Shown: positions 1-8,103 of the stretch, piece after piece
Layout of the letters: each line of letters opens with the position of its first letter
How positions within the stretch are numbered: the stretch's first letter is position 1
DNA from: Phil1 sp964612925
GTDB taxonomy: Bacteria > Bacillota > Clostridia > Christensenellales > CAG-138
Assembly (NCBI GenBank): GCA_964612925.1
Contig: CAZTFU010000008.1
Span: forward strand, 14,989-78,988
DNA length: 64,000 nucleotides
Direction of reading: 5' to 3'
Position numbers and translations under genes: made by a program
Notes under the pieces: generated by a model
The model's database searches: none
The model's input: the letters and a program-made list of their open reading frames with translations, nothing else
Told to the model about the DNA's origin: nothing

Positions 1-15
1 ATACCGGAGTGCATT

Positions 16-375
16 ATGAAAAAGGATCTCAGTGCGGAAGAATACTTAAATCGGGTCATGACTGCCAATGTGAGCGACAACTGTCCCATGCGAAGAACAT
101 TGGAACTGCTAAGCGGCAAATGGCGCACACACATCATATATGAGCTTTGCAAAAAGCCGCAATGCCGCTTTGGTGAGCTTAAACGTGCCGTGCCCAAAAT
201 AACCAACACGATGCTTGCCAACACTCTGCGTGACCTTGAAAGCTGCGGCATAGTTCACCGCGAACAGTTCAATGAAATCCCGCCGCACGTTGAGTATTCC
301 CTGACCGAAAAGGGCAAGGATCTTCTGCCCGTGTTTACGGAACTTGCGAAATGGGGCGAAAACCACCTGTCATGA
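16..375 (+). CDS. HxlR-family transcriptional regulator
   Basis: Winged-helix DNA-binding protein of the HxlR family, whose members often sense redox, aldehyde or quinone stress and control a nearby oxidoreductase gene. The 119-residue length is normal for the family. Cys23-Pro24 precedes the LLSGKW core (residues 31-36). The recognition region FGELKRAVPKIT and the C-terminal VEYSLTEKG signature follow. Cys23 sits where redox-sensing members carry their reactive cysteine. The start is the ATG with a CCGGAG just upstream. The next gene is convergent, so any target gene probably lies left of the window. Family assignment is sure; the ligand is unknown. Confidence 0.9.
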   Translation: MKKDLSAEEYLNRVMTANVSDNCPMRRTLELLSGKWRTHIIYELCKKPQCRFGELKRAVPKITNTMLANTLRDLESCGIVHREQFNEIPPHVEYSLTEKGKDLLPVFTELAKWGENHLS

Positions 376-545
376 TAGAGTCATAACTTCCGCTTGTCCT
401 TTGCCGTAGCAGGTGTGTCATCATTGCCTGAGCGGGAGCGTTTTACCGATTTACTTCTGCAAGGGAATGGCAGTATCGGTTGTTAATGGTATATTTTGCT
501 GTGGAGTATGACTTCGATTGGCTTCACAATTGACCCATAAATTTG

Positions 546-576
546 AGGCGATTATTGAAAAACAGTCGCCTTTTTA
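546..576 (+). terminator. Rho-independent terminator downstream of the HxlR gene
   Basis: Stem AGGCGA (546-551) pairs with TCGCCT (566-571) across a 14-base loop and runs into a T tract. It lies 170 bases after the HxlR stop. The rest of 376-705 holds no supported gene, only this hairpin, a 23-bp motif at 584-606 shared with 32035-32057, and a small hairpin GAGGGC/GCCCTC near 597-612. Confidence 0.6.
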
Positions 577-583
577 GGCGTAT

Positions 584-606
584 GTTTCTTATCTCAGAGG
601 GCCTTA
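584..606. repeat. Dispersed 23-bp motif, copy 1
   Basis: The sequence from GTTTCTTAT to GAGGGCCTTA matches 32035-32057 at 22 of 23 positions. In both places it follows a small hairpin and lies in non-coding DNA. Its nature is unknown; a remnant of a mobile element or a shared RNA tail would both fit. Confidence 0.4.
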
Positions 607-705
607 GCCCTCACTGTTTATTTGCAGTGTGCCGATAAAGCTGTAATTTGAAAAACCACAGAAATCGGCAACCGCGAACAACGATTGCCGTATTTCCAAG
701 TGAAA

Positions 706-1623
706 TCAAAATTTTCTGCCGCATATTGGGCATTTCTTACCGAAAATAGTTTTCTTAATATCTACGCCGCAATAGGGACACTTGCCTCCCCCTACTATGT
801 ATTTAATGTTTTCTTGTACTTCCGCTTTGATTTTGGCAATTTGCACATCATCAAGTACCGGAAGATTCAGTTTACCAATACGATATTTCTCATCAATCTC
901 ATTAGTATAATGAGTAGCACCAGAAGAGGTAAGAACGGCAGATTGTGCACTGCGACCCAAACAATAAGTATAGGAATGCTTACTCTTATTATCACACCTG
1001 TTTGGGTACCATCCGTCAGGGTACCAATCGTATATCCACTCTCCGTAGTACGCATCCATGGAATTGAGTATCTCCGCATTTTTAAGGCCGGCCTTTGAAA
1101 GTTCGTACATGGCAGGGCTTGTATCTTTAAAAAGCTCGGGGTTGCAGCCGCCGCAATATTTTTGTTTGCCACTTCTGCACAGGTTCGCTATACGGTTCCA
1201 GAAATTCTCCCATTCCCTTGTTATTTCGGTTATGGTTTTGGAATCACAGAGCTTTTGGCAGATGTTGAAGTAGTTTTGAAGCTTCATTGTTACTTCTTTG
1301 TCCGGAGTCATTGTGCTGCTCATACAATTCCGATACCACATCCGCATAAGCCCCAGCCAACCGCGGTAATCATGCGGAAACTGCTTTGTTGCTTCGGCAT
1401 AAGTTTTTTCCGCTTCGCTATACTGTTCCAAGTCGTAATAGGTTTTCGCGTTTTTCAAAAGGCGTTCGCACTCGGCTTTACCGATGGTGGTTTCTACCGT
1501 GCCCAACATTGCTTTTGCCTGTTCGGCGGTGTATTTGCACCCGCAGTGCTGGCACTGAAACAGTCCGTTGTCCATACGGATTATATCAACGCTTCCGCAA
1601 AGCTCACATTGTAATTTTTGCAT
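706..1623 (-). CDS. Zinc-ribbon / TPR-like hypothetical protein
   Basis: Soluble 305-residue protein of unknown function with a zinc-ribbon at each end. The N-terminal pair of CxxC motifs is at Cys6/Cys9 and Cys24/Cys27 and the C-terminal pair at Cys282/Cys285 and Cys298/Cys301. Between them, residues about 50-90 (AKTYYDLEQYSEAEKTYAEA) look like a tetratricopeptide repeat, followed by a helical region. This architecture suggests a protein-interaction or nucleic-acid-associated adaptor, but nothing catalytic is visible. The start is supported by AAGGAGC six bases before the ATG, and a TATAAT-like box lies upstream (1696-1701 on the minus strand). The gene stands alone, convergent with the HxlR gene. 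Confidence 0.7.
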   Translation of the reverse strand: MQKLQCELCGSVDIIRMDNGLFQCQHCGCKYTAEQAKAMLGTVETTIGKAECERLLKNAKTYYDLEQYSEAEKTYAEATKQFPHDYRGWLGLMRMWYRNCMSSTMTPDKEVTMKLQNYFNICQKLCDSKTITEITREWENFWNRIANLCRSGKQKYCGGCNPELFKDTSPAMYELSKAGLKNAEILNSMDAYYGEWIYDWYPDGWYPNRCDNKSKHSYTYCLGRSAQSAVLTSSGATHYTNEIDEKYRIGKLNLPVLDDVQIAKIKAEVQENIKYIVGGGKCPYCGVDIKKTIFGKKCPICGRKF

Positions 1624-1730
1624 AATAACGCTCCTTTTGCCGTTTCAATAAGCACTTGCCCCGTTGATTAACGGTTGGCACTTTTATTGAATTGTATTAT
1701 AGAATTGTCGAATTTACAAGCCCGTTTTAT

Positions 1731-1767
1731 ACAAAATTACCGTTGCTGATATTGTATCAACAACGGT
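1731..1767 (-). terminator. Terminator of the initiator tRNA gene
   Basis: On the minus strand a 7-bp stem (CAACGGT 1761-1767 with ACCGTTG 1739-1745) is followed by AATTTTGT. It begins eight bases after the tRNA CCA end. Confidence 0.55.
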
Positions 1768-1775
1768 AACGGATG

Positions 1776-1851
<76 letters not shown>

Positions 1852-1874
1852 ACGATATCTCGATTGCAAGAGAT

Positions 1875-1903
1875 ATAATAACACATGCCCACTGTCGTGT
1901 CAA
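1875..1903 (-). promoter_or_regulatory. Promoter of the initiator tRNA gene
   Basis: TTGACA (1898-1903, read on the minus strand), a 17-base spacer and TATTAT (1875-1880) form a near-consensus sigma-A promoter 23 bases before the tRNA 5' end. Confidence 0.75.
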
Positions 1904-1967
1904 GCCCTTTATAAAGAATATTTTGTGGTGAAGCGTGAAACGCTATATGCAAACGGAGGTGCAGAGT

Positions 1968-2687
1968 ATGCTTGTATTGTTTTGCAGAGTAATTATACTC
2001 TATTTTTTGGTGTTTTTTGTTATCAGGCTGACGGGCAAGCGGCAGATAAGTGAGCTTCAGCCGTTTGACCTTTGCATAACACTGCTTATTGCCGATATGG
2101 CAAGCGTCCCCGCAACGGATACGGGTATTCCGCTACTATATGGCATAGTGCCCATAGTCACGCTGTTTCTTTTACAGCAGCTTATATCCTTCCTTTCGTT
2201 AAAAAGCGAAAGCATCCGCAAGGCGGTTTGCGGTCAGCCGCTTTTGCTTATCGTGCGCGGTCAGGTGCAGGAGAGCGCAATGAAAAGCGCCCGCTACACC
2301 ATAACCGACCTTACCGAGCAGTTAAGGGTTAAGGATGTTTTTTCTTTAAGCGATGTTGAATATGCAATACTTGAAACCAACGGCGAGCTTTCCGTACTGT
2401 TAAAGGGGCAAAAGCAGGTGCCGACATACGGTGATTTCGCTATGCCCTCCCCCGCCGCCGCACCCGCGCTGCTTCTTATTCAGGATGGGGCCGTTCATCC
2501 CGACACGCTTAAACGCTCAGGTCACGACGAGGCTTGGCTGACAAAGAAGCTTGCCGCCGCAGGGTGCGGTGATGTACGCAAGGTATTCTTTGCTTTTCTC
2601 AATCCGGACGGAACACTGCATTTTCAACTGCATGCGGATGCGGGTGGTCGGCATTATTCCATAGATACAAATACGAAAGAGAGTTGA
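1968..2687 (+). CDS. DUF421 (YetF-type) membrane protein
   Basis: Integral membrane protein of the DUF421/YetF family. Three hydrophobic segments fill the first ~85 residues, followed by a soluble domain whose RYTITDLTEQLR and VEYAILETNGELSVL segments are typical of the family. Homologues in sporulating Firmicutes are linked to spores or envelope stress, but the biochemical role is unknown. I chose the ATG at 1968, not the in-frame ATG 33 bases upstream, because GGAGGT at 1955-1960 is well spaced for it. The next gene starts seven bases after the stop and encodes the usual DUF4363 partner. Confidence 0.85.
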   Translation: MLVLFCRVIILYFLVFFVIRLTGKRQISELQPFDLCITLLIADMASVPATDTGIPLLYGIVPIVTLFLLQQLISFLSLKSESIRKAVCGQPLLLIVRGQVQESAMKSARYTITDLTEQLRVKDVFSLSDVEYAILETNGELSVLLKGQKQVPTYGDFAMPSPAAAPALLLIQDGAVHPDTLKRSGHDEAWLTKKLAAAGCGDVRKVFFAFLNPDGTLHFQLHADAGGRHYSIDTNTKES

Positions 2688-2693
2688 TTATTT

Positions 2694-3092
2694 ATGTACA
2701 AGATTTTTACATGGGTTGACATTGCGGCGTGTATTTTGGTAATACTCATGTTACTTTTCATATTCATATACCCATACATATTCAGCAAGCGGTATTATGA
2801 ACGCTTTTCGGCAATGCAGGAACGTGCGCTTCAATGCACGGATTCGGAGAGATGGAGCGAAGCGCAGACTATTACATCCGACATGGTAAATGATTTCTAT
2901 GCCGCGCGCAATACACTACGCTATTATTATGACCACGCGGACATCAACGAGCTTGAGGGCTGTATATTATCCGCAAAAGAACTTATTATGCGCGAAGAAG
3001 GTGAACAGTCCTCCGCAGAGCTTGTTCACGCGCTTACGGTAGCTGATTTTCTGCGTAGCATACAGGATTTTGAGCTTGCCAATCTTTTCTGA
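2694..3092 (+). CDS. DUF4363-family protein, partner of DUF421
   Basis: A 132-residue protein with one N-terminal membrane segment (about residues 8-30) and a helical extracytoplasmic remainder. The helices hold the pattern WSEAQTITSDMVNDFY and a Tyr-Tyr-rich region, as in DUF4363 proteins. These are regularly encoded directly after DUF421 proteins in Clostridia, and here the pair is separated by only seven bases, so they are almost certainly cotranscribed and probably form a membrane complex. No catalytic motif is visible and the function is unknown. Confidence 0.75.
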   Translation: MYKIFTWVDIAACILVILMLLFIFIYPYIFSKRYYERFSAMQERALQCTDSERWSEAQTITSDMVNDFYAARNTLRYYYDHADINELEGCILSAKELIMREEGEQSSAELVHALTVADFLRSIQDFELANLF

Positions 3093-3136
3093 GTATGTCG
3101 TTTGAGTAGAGCAGGTACAGTAAAGTTCACGCAACG

Positions 3137-3162
3137 AAAAAGTCCGAATACTTCGGACTTTT
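3137..3162. terminator. Bidirectional terminator between DUF4363 and tRNA-Ser
   Basis: An 8-bp stem AGTCCGAA/TTCGGACT with a three-base loop is flanked by an A run on the left and a T run on the right. It can end both the rightward DUF421/DUF4363 transcript and the leftward tRNA-Ser transcript. Confidence 0.75.
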
Positions 3163-3165
3163 CAC

Positions 3166-3257
3166 TGGCGGAGCGGGTGGGATTCGAACCCACGTGCAGC
3201 TCATCACTGCAAACTGATTTCGAGTCAGCCCCGTTATGACCTCTTCGATACCGCTCC
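3166..3257 (-). tRNA. tRNA-Ser (CGA)
   Basis: The minus strand holds a class II tRNA with a long variable arm. Acceptor strands GGAGCGG/CCGCTCC pair perfectly, the discriminator is G and CCA is encoded. The anticodon loop CTCGAAA gives anticodon CGA, reading codon UCG. The T arm is GTGGG-TTCGAAT-CCCAC. Confidence 0.95.
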
Positions 3258-3279
3258 ATTATTTCATTTGCCATTTGCT

Positions 3280-3308
3280 ATTATACTATTATGCGCCGCA
3301 AACGGCAA
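3280..3308 (-). promoter_or_regulatory. Promoter of tRNA-Ser
   Basis: TTGCCG (3303-3308, minus strand), 17 bases, then TATAAT (3280-3285); the -10 box lies 22 bases before the mature tRNA 5' end. Confidence 0.65.
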
Positions 3309-3394
3309 GCATAAATTCTGTCAGGCGATTTATCGATTGCTTGCGTTGACGTATTATGTTAAGCTTGCTCGCTCGCCGCGGCCGCATCGGTGCT

Positions 3395-3434
3395 TTATAA
3401 AACGGCGGCATCCGATTAACATCGGATGCCGCCG
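3395..3434 (-). terminator. Terminator of valS
   Basis: A perfect 14-bp stem (3403-3416 with 3421-3434, loop of four) lies about 25 bases after the valS stop and is followed on the minus strand by TTTTATAAAGC. Confidence 0.85.
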
Positions 3435-3459
3435 CAAAACTCGTTTTTAGTGAACCAAA

Positions 3460-6096
3460 TCACATATTGTTCAGTTGTTCAAGCCTTGCTTCAAGCTTGG
3501 ATAGCATTTCCTCCGCCGCGGCAAGCTTTTTACGCTCCTCGGCAATTACCTTTTCGGGTGCCTTTGCAACAAAGCCCGCATTGTTCAGTTTTCCGCTTGA
3601 CCTTGCAATGTCGGAACGTACCTTTTCGGCTTCCTTATTCAGCCTTTCACGTTCCTTGTCAACATCGATAAGGTCGCTTAACGGGATGAAAGCTTCCGCC
3701 GCCTGCGCCACGGCAGAAACCGCATTTTCGGGTATACCCGCCTTGTCCTGTTGGACAGAAACCTGCTCGGCGCCCGCAAGCTTTTTGATATAGGGTATGC
3801 AGGCTTCAAGCGCTTCCGCCCTTGTGCCATGGGTAACAAGCGTCATGTTCAGCTTGCGCGATGGTGCAACGTTCATTTCGGCGCGGATGTTCCTTGTTGC
3901 ACGGATAAGGTCCATTACCTCTTCCATGGTTTCCGCCTCGGCAGGGAAATCCCATTCGTCATGTGCCGCCGGCCATGCGGAACGCATAATGGTTTCCTCA
4001 TGGTTGGGCAGATTAAGGTAAAGTTCCTCGGTTATAAACGGCATGAACGGATGCAGCAGTTTCAATGAATCCGTAAGTGCGCGGCACAGGATTGCGCGAA
4101 CATTCGCCTTCTGGGTCTCATCTTCGCCGTTAAGGCGCGGCTTGGCAAGCTCGATATACCAGTCGCAGAATTCCGTCCAGACAAAGTCATATATCTTCTG
4201 TGCGGCAAGGTTAAGGTCAAAACCGTCCATATTTGCTGTGATCTCGCGTATAATGCCGTTCAATCTGTTAAGCAGCCACTTATCCGCAATGTCAAGTTTG
4301 GATATATCAATGTCGCCAACCTCGGCATCGCCTATGTTCATAAGCACAAATCGGGTTGCGTTATATAGCTTGTTGCAGAAGTTGCGTGCGGCTTCCACCT
4401 TTTTGGTGCCAAAGCGCATGTCTCCGCCCGCACCGTTGCCCGTAACAAGGCTGAAGCGCAGGCTGTCCGCACCGTACTGACGGATTATTTCAAGCGGGTC
4501 TACGCCGTTGCCAAGAGATTTGGACATTTTTCTGCCAAGTTCATCCCTGACAAGGCCGTGAATATACACATGGGAGAACGGCTTTTTGTGCATTACTTCG
4601 GTGCCGAACACTATCATTCTCGCTACCCAGAAGAATATTATATCGTACCCCGTAACAAGCGTGCTTGTGGGATAGAAGTATTCAAGCTCCTTTGTGTCAT
4701 TCGGCCAACCGAGCGTTGAGAACGGCCACATGCCGCTGGAGAACCATGTGTCCAGCACATCTTCGTCCTGATGCAGTTTGCCGCCGCACTTGGGACAGCA
4801 ATCGGGTGCGGTTTCGGCAACGATGGTTTCGCCACAATCATCGCAATAGTAGGCGGGAATCCTGTGACCCCACCAAAGCTGGCGGGAAATACACCAATCG
4901 CGTATATTTTCCATCCAGTTATAATAGGTTTTATCAAACCGTTCGGGCACGAATTTGATTTCCCCACTGCGCACGGCCTCAATGGCGGGTTTGGCAAGCG
5001 GCTTCATGCTTACGAACCACTGCTTGCTCACAAGCGGTTCAACCGTGCTGTGACAGCGGTAGCAGGTGCCGACGTTATGACCATAAGGTTCTATTTTTAC
5101 AAGGTTGCCCGCCTCGCGTATATCCTCGACAAGCTTTTTGCGGCATTCCATTGTGGTAAGTCCTTCATATGCGCCGCCAAGCTCGTTTATATGACCGTCA
5201 TCGGTAAACACACGCATTATGGGCAGATTGCACCTTACGCCCACTTCAAAGTCATTCGGGTCATGTGCGGGGGTTATTTTAACGGCGCCCGTACCGAATT
5301 CTTTTTCGACATATTCATCGGCAACAATGGGTATTTCGCGGCCGACCACGGGTATTACCACGGTTTTGCCGACTATATCCTTGTAACGTTCATCCTCGGG
5401 GTGCACGGCTATTGCGGTATCACCCAGTATGGTTTCGGGGCGAGTGGTCGCAACGGTTATTGAATAGCTTTTATCGGGTGCATCATAGCGCACATGCCAA
5501 AGATGGCTCTGCTGTTCTTCGTATTCAACTTCAGCATCGCTAAGCGCGGTCTTGCAGTGCGGACACCAGTTTATTATCCTGTCGCCGCGATAAATAAGGC
5601 CCTTGTTATACAGGTCGACAAACACCTTCGTAACGGCCTTTGAGCAACCTTCATCCATTGTAAAGCGTTCACGTTCCCAGTCGCAGCTTGCGCCGAGTTT
5701 TCTGAGCTGTTTGACTATTCTTCCGCCGTATTCGTCTTTCCATGCCCATGCGCGCTTCAAAAACTCTTCACGGCCTATGTCGCGCTTATCAATGCCCTCC
5801 TTGGCCATTTGCTCGATTATTTTGACTTCCGTTGCAATGGATGCATGGTCGGTGCCCGGCAGCCAAAGCGTTTCAAAGCCGGCCATACGCTTATACCTTA
5901 TCAGTGCATCCTGAAGCGTTTCATCTATTGCATGGCCTATGTGAAGCTGACCCGTTATATTCGGTGGCGGAATAACTATGCAGTACGGTTCCTTATCGGG
6001 ATTGGGCTCGGCATGAAAATAGCCGTTGCTTTCCCATTTTTCATACAGCCTGTCTTCCACGCCCTGATGGTCGTAGGATTTGGGCATATCGTTCAT
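3460..6096 (-). CDS. valS: Valyl-tRNA synthetase
   Basis: Cytoplasmic class I aminoacyl-tRNA synthetase that charges tRNA-Val with valine. The 878-residue protein has the HIGH signature (LHIGHA, about residue 46), the editing domain, zinc-ribbon-like cysteine pairs (CPHC, CYRC, CDDC, CPKC), the KMSKS loop (GRKMSKSLGNG) and the C-terminal valine-arm coiled coil rich in E, R and K. Length and order are normal for ValRS. The start is the ATG at 6096 with AGGAGG just upstream; the open frame reaches further back into the T-box leader, which is not translated. Expression is controlled by that T-box and the promoter at 6369-6397. Confidence 0.97.
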   Translation of the reverse strand: MNDMPKSYDHQGVEDRLYEKWESNGYFHAEPNPDKEPYCIVIPPPNITGQLHIGHAIDETLQDALIRYKRMAGFETLWLPGTDHASIATEVKIIEQMAKEGIDKRDIGREEFLKRAWAWKDEYGGRIVKQLRKLGASCDWERERFTMDEGCSKAVTKVFVDLYNKGLIYRGDRIINWCPHCKTALSDAEVEYEEQQSHLWHVRYDAPDKSYSITVATTRPETILGDTAIAVHPEDERYKDIVGKTVVIPVVGREIPIVADEYVEKEFGTGAVKITPAHDPNDFEVGVRCNLPIMRVFTDDGHINELGGAYEGLTTMECRKKLVEDIREAGNLVKIEPYGHNVGTCYRCHSTVEPLVSKQWFVSMKPLAKPAIEAVRSGEIKFVPERFDKTYYNWMENIRDWCISRQLWWGHRIPAYYCDDCGETIVAETAPDCCPKCGGKLHQDEDVLDTWFSSGMWPFSTLGWPNDTKELEYFYPTSTLVTGYDIIFFWVARMIVFGTEVMHKKPFSHVYIHGLVRDELGRKMSKSLGNGVDPLEIIRQYGADSLRFSLVTGNGAGGDMRFGTKKVEAARNFCNKLYNATRFVLMNIGDAEVGDIDISKLDIADKWLLNRLNGIIREITANMDGFDLNLAAQKIYDFVWTEFCDWYIELAKPRLNGEDETQKANVRAILCRALTDSLKLLHPFMPFITEELYLNLPNHEETIMRSAWPAAHDEWDFPAEAETMEEVMDLIRATRNIRAEMNVAPSRKLNMTLVTHGTRAEALEACIPYIKKLAGAEQVSVQQDKAGIPENAVSAVAQAAEAFIPLSDLIDVDKERERLNKEAEKVRSDIARSSGKLNNAGFVAKAPEKVIAEERKKLAAAEEMLSKLEARLEQLNNM

Positions 6097-6124
6097 TATG
6101 ATATCCTCCTTAAATGTTTTGTAA

Positions 6125-6360
6125 ATTAAAAGGAGCCTTCGTCCGAACAATAAAGGACGAAAACTCCGCGGTACCACCTTTGTTGGGCATTGCTGCCCCA
6201 CTCATGCTGCCTTAACGCGGCGCATACGTTTCGAGCTACTGACATTTCACCCGAAAAAGCTCCAAAGCGACATTCCGCCAACCTTCATAAGCAACCCTTT
6301 CAGCCAACGGAGCTGCATCTCTGATACAAAGGGGAAAGCGTACTCCTCTTCTTCCCTGCT
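6125..6360 (-). promoter_or_regulatory. T-box leader controlling valS
   Basis: tRNA-sensing riboswitch upstream of valS. Read on the minus strand it starts with a long Stem I region carrying a GAGTACG K-turn-like element. A candidate specifier GTC (valine codon, plus positions 6269-6271) sits on its 3' side. The conserved T-box TGGTACCGCGG is at 6166-6176. Its TGGT can pair with an ACCA tRNA end, matching the A discriminator of tRNA-Val. A terminator hairpin (GGAG...CGTCC with GGACG...CTCC, 6132-6167) and a TTTT run follow. Uncharged tRNA-Val should favour the antiterminator and read-through into valS. The T-box itself is certain; the specifier assignment is an inference from its position. 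Confidence 0.9.
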
Positions 6361-6368
6361 AATTATGT

Positions 6369-6397
6369 ATTCTATTCGCACAAAAACGCTTTGTCAA
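6369..6397 (-). promoter_or_regulatory. Promoter of the valS T-box transcript
   Basis: TTGACA (6392-6397, minus strand), exactly 17 bases, then TAGAAT (6369-6374). The predicted transcription start falls at the first bases of the T-box leader. Confidence 0.8.
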
Positions 6398-6403
6398 GAA
6401 AAA

Positions 6404-6588
6404 TCAACCGTTTCTCTCCAAAATATCCTTGAACTCTGCTTTAAGAAACAGTCTGTAATCCTCAGCGGCGGCGGCATATTCGCTTCGTATGTTTTTTCTG
6501 TCCACGCATACATGCCCTGCGGAAGATCGTTGTATCTTCTTATGCTGATAAGGCTCTCACTTTCGGCTTTAAGCAATACCTCGATGGC
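6404..6588 (-). pseudogene. Frameshifted remnant of a small protein gene
   Basis: Two overlapping minus-strand frames together read like one coding sequence. The first frame (from a TTG at 6576, open back to 6588) gives LLKAESESLISIRRYNDLP and runs to about 6485. There a one-base shift joins it to a second frame that ends with EDYRLFLKAEFKDILERNG and a stop at 6404. The second half alone could start at a GTG (6505) and make a 33-residue helical peptide. Restoring a single base after TYEA gives a continuous amphipathic protein of about 60 residues. There is no ATG or good ribosome binding site, and a TAA lies just upstream. Family unknown; a sequencing indel is possible. Confidence 0.4.
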
Positions 6589-6644
6589 TTATTTACATAT
6601 TGATGCCGCACATGGTAAAATGCAACAAGTCGGAGGTGTGACAT

Positions 6645-7940
6645 ATGGTATCTCTTCCAAATGATTTTCTGAAGCGAATGCAAAAAGAACTGCGTGATGA
6701 TTATGCGTCATTCGTGCAAAGCTATGATAACGAACCCGTAAGGGGTCTGCGCGTTAATACGTTGAAGGCATTGCCCGATGAAACGATTCCGCTTTGCAAT
6801 AAACGGCTTGAGCGTGTAGAGGGTACGCTTGACGGGTTCAGGCTGAAGGAAGCATGGGAAGGCGTAGGCTCTACCCCCGTACACATGGCGGGACTTATTT
6901 ATATGCAGGAACCGAGCGCAATGCTCCCCGTATCCATTGCCGATATACATCCCGCAATGCGCGTGCTTGATATGTGCGCTGCCCCCGGCGGCAAAACGGG
7001 CGCGGCGGCGGCAAAGCTTTGCGGCAGCGGAATACTCATATCAAATGAGGTAGTTCCGAGCCGCGCAAAAATTCTTTCTTCGACGATAGAGCGTATGGGC
7101 ATTACGAATGCGGCCGTTACATGCTGCCGCCCTGATGAAATAGCCCGTCTGCTCCCGAATTTTTTCGATAGGGTCATAGTGGATGCACCGTGCAGCGGCG
7201 AAGGTATGTTCAGAAAGGATTCCCGTGCGGTGGAAGAATGGAGTAAAGAGCATGTTTCCTCCTGCGCGGCAAGACAAAGGCTGATACTTGAAAGCAGCGC
7301 ACAATGCGTTGCACCCGGCGGTATGCTTATATATTCCACATGCACGTTTTCGCGCGAGGAAAACGAGGATAATATAGAATCGTTTCTTGCCTCTCACGGC
7401 GAATTTGAACGTATTGAACAGCACAAATTGTACCCGCATACGTTCAAGGGAGAGGGGCATTATGCCGCCGTTTTAAGGCGGTGCGGCACACATTTGGACG
7501 AATATGTGCAATTAAAGCTGCCCTTATGCAAAGATAAGGCTTACCTTGACTTTATAGATGATACTTTTTCGGTGATTCCAAGCGGCACCGCTTCCCTATT
7601 TGGCGGCAGCATATGCCTTGTACCACAGGGCATACCGCAAGCACTGCTGCCAAGGCTGAAGCACGCCATAGGCGTATATGCGGGCGAAGTACAGCACGGC
7701 CGTTTTGTTCCGCACCACAGCCTTGTAATGGCCGAACATGGCGGCATATACAAAAGAAAGCTTACGCTTGACGAAAACGATTCGCGCCTTAAAGCCTATA
7801 TGCGCGGTGAGGAAATAGACTGCCCCGCCGATTGGCGCGGTTATTGTGCCGTAGCTTATCGCGGTCACAATATAGGTTGGGGCAAGGCCGTAAACGGGCG
7901 AATGAAAAATCACCTGCCCAAGGGGCTTAGGGTGTGGTGA
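6645..7940 (+). CDS. rsmF: RsmF/YebU-like rRNA (cytosine-C5) methyltransferase
   Basis: SAM-dependent m5C methyltransferase of the NOL1/NOP2/Sun family, expected to methylate 16S rRNA. The 431-residue protein shows the SAM-binding motif (LDMCAAPGGKT, about residues 105-115). The motif IV catalytic helper VDAPCSGEGMF and the motif VI TCT cysteine (YSTCTFSREENE) are both intact. The C-terminal third resembles the PUA-like RNA-binding tail seen in RsmF proteins (ending KNHLPKGLRVW). GGAGGT sits eight bases before the ATG. The gene is monocistronic, with a terminator following at 8004. The exact target base is inferred from the family only. Confidence 0.9.
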   Translation: MVSLPNDFLKRMQKELRDDYASFVQSYDNEPVRGLRVNTLKALPDETIPLCNKRLERVEGTLDGFRLKEAWEGVGSTPVHMAGLIYMQEPSAMLPVSIADIHPAMRVLDMCAAPGGKTGAAAAKLCGSGILISNEVVPSRAKILSSTIERMGITNAAVTCCRPDEIARLLPNFFDRVIVDAPCSGEGMFRKDSRAVEEWSKEHVSSCAARQRLILESSAQCVAPGGMLIYSTCTFSREENEDNIESFLASHGEFERIEQHKLYPHTFKGEGHYAAVLRRCGTHLDEYVQLKLPLCKDKAYLDFIDDTFSVIPSGTASLFGGSICLVPQGIPQALLPRLKHAIGVYAGEVQHGRFVPHHSLVMAEHGGIYKRKLTLDENDSRLKAYMRGEEIDCPADWRGYCAVAYRGHNIGWGKAVNGRMKNHLPKGLRVW

Positions 7941-8003
7941 ACGGGTATAAGCATCCGCGCAAAACCGTAAAATGCGGTTTAACACCTCTCCTCCGAAAAT
8001 ACA

Positions 8004-8045
8004 AAACCGCTGTACTGCCAAAAAATACAGCGGTTTCTTTTTTTT
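8004..8045 (+). terminator. Terminator of the rsmF-like gene
   Basis: An 11-bp stem (AAACCGCTGTA 8004-8014 with TACAGCGGTTT 8026-8036) and a run of eight T make a classic rho-independent terminator. Confidence 0.9.
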
Positions 8046-8103
8046 GCAATACGCATTTAGCGGTGCGGTTTATGTGTGTGTCAAGGAAAAGGGCAAAGCA
8101 GTT

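Noticed and set aside
1058..1625. Plus-strand open frames opposite the zinc-ribbon gene
   Set aside because: They are antisense to a gene with clear CxxC motifs and a good ribosome binding site.
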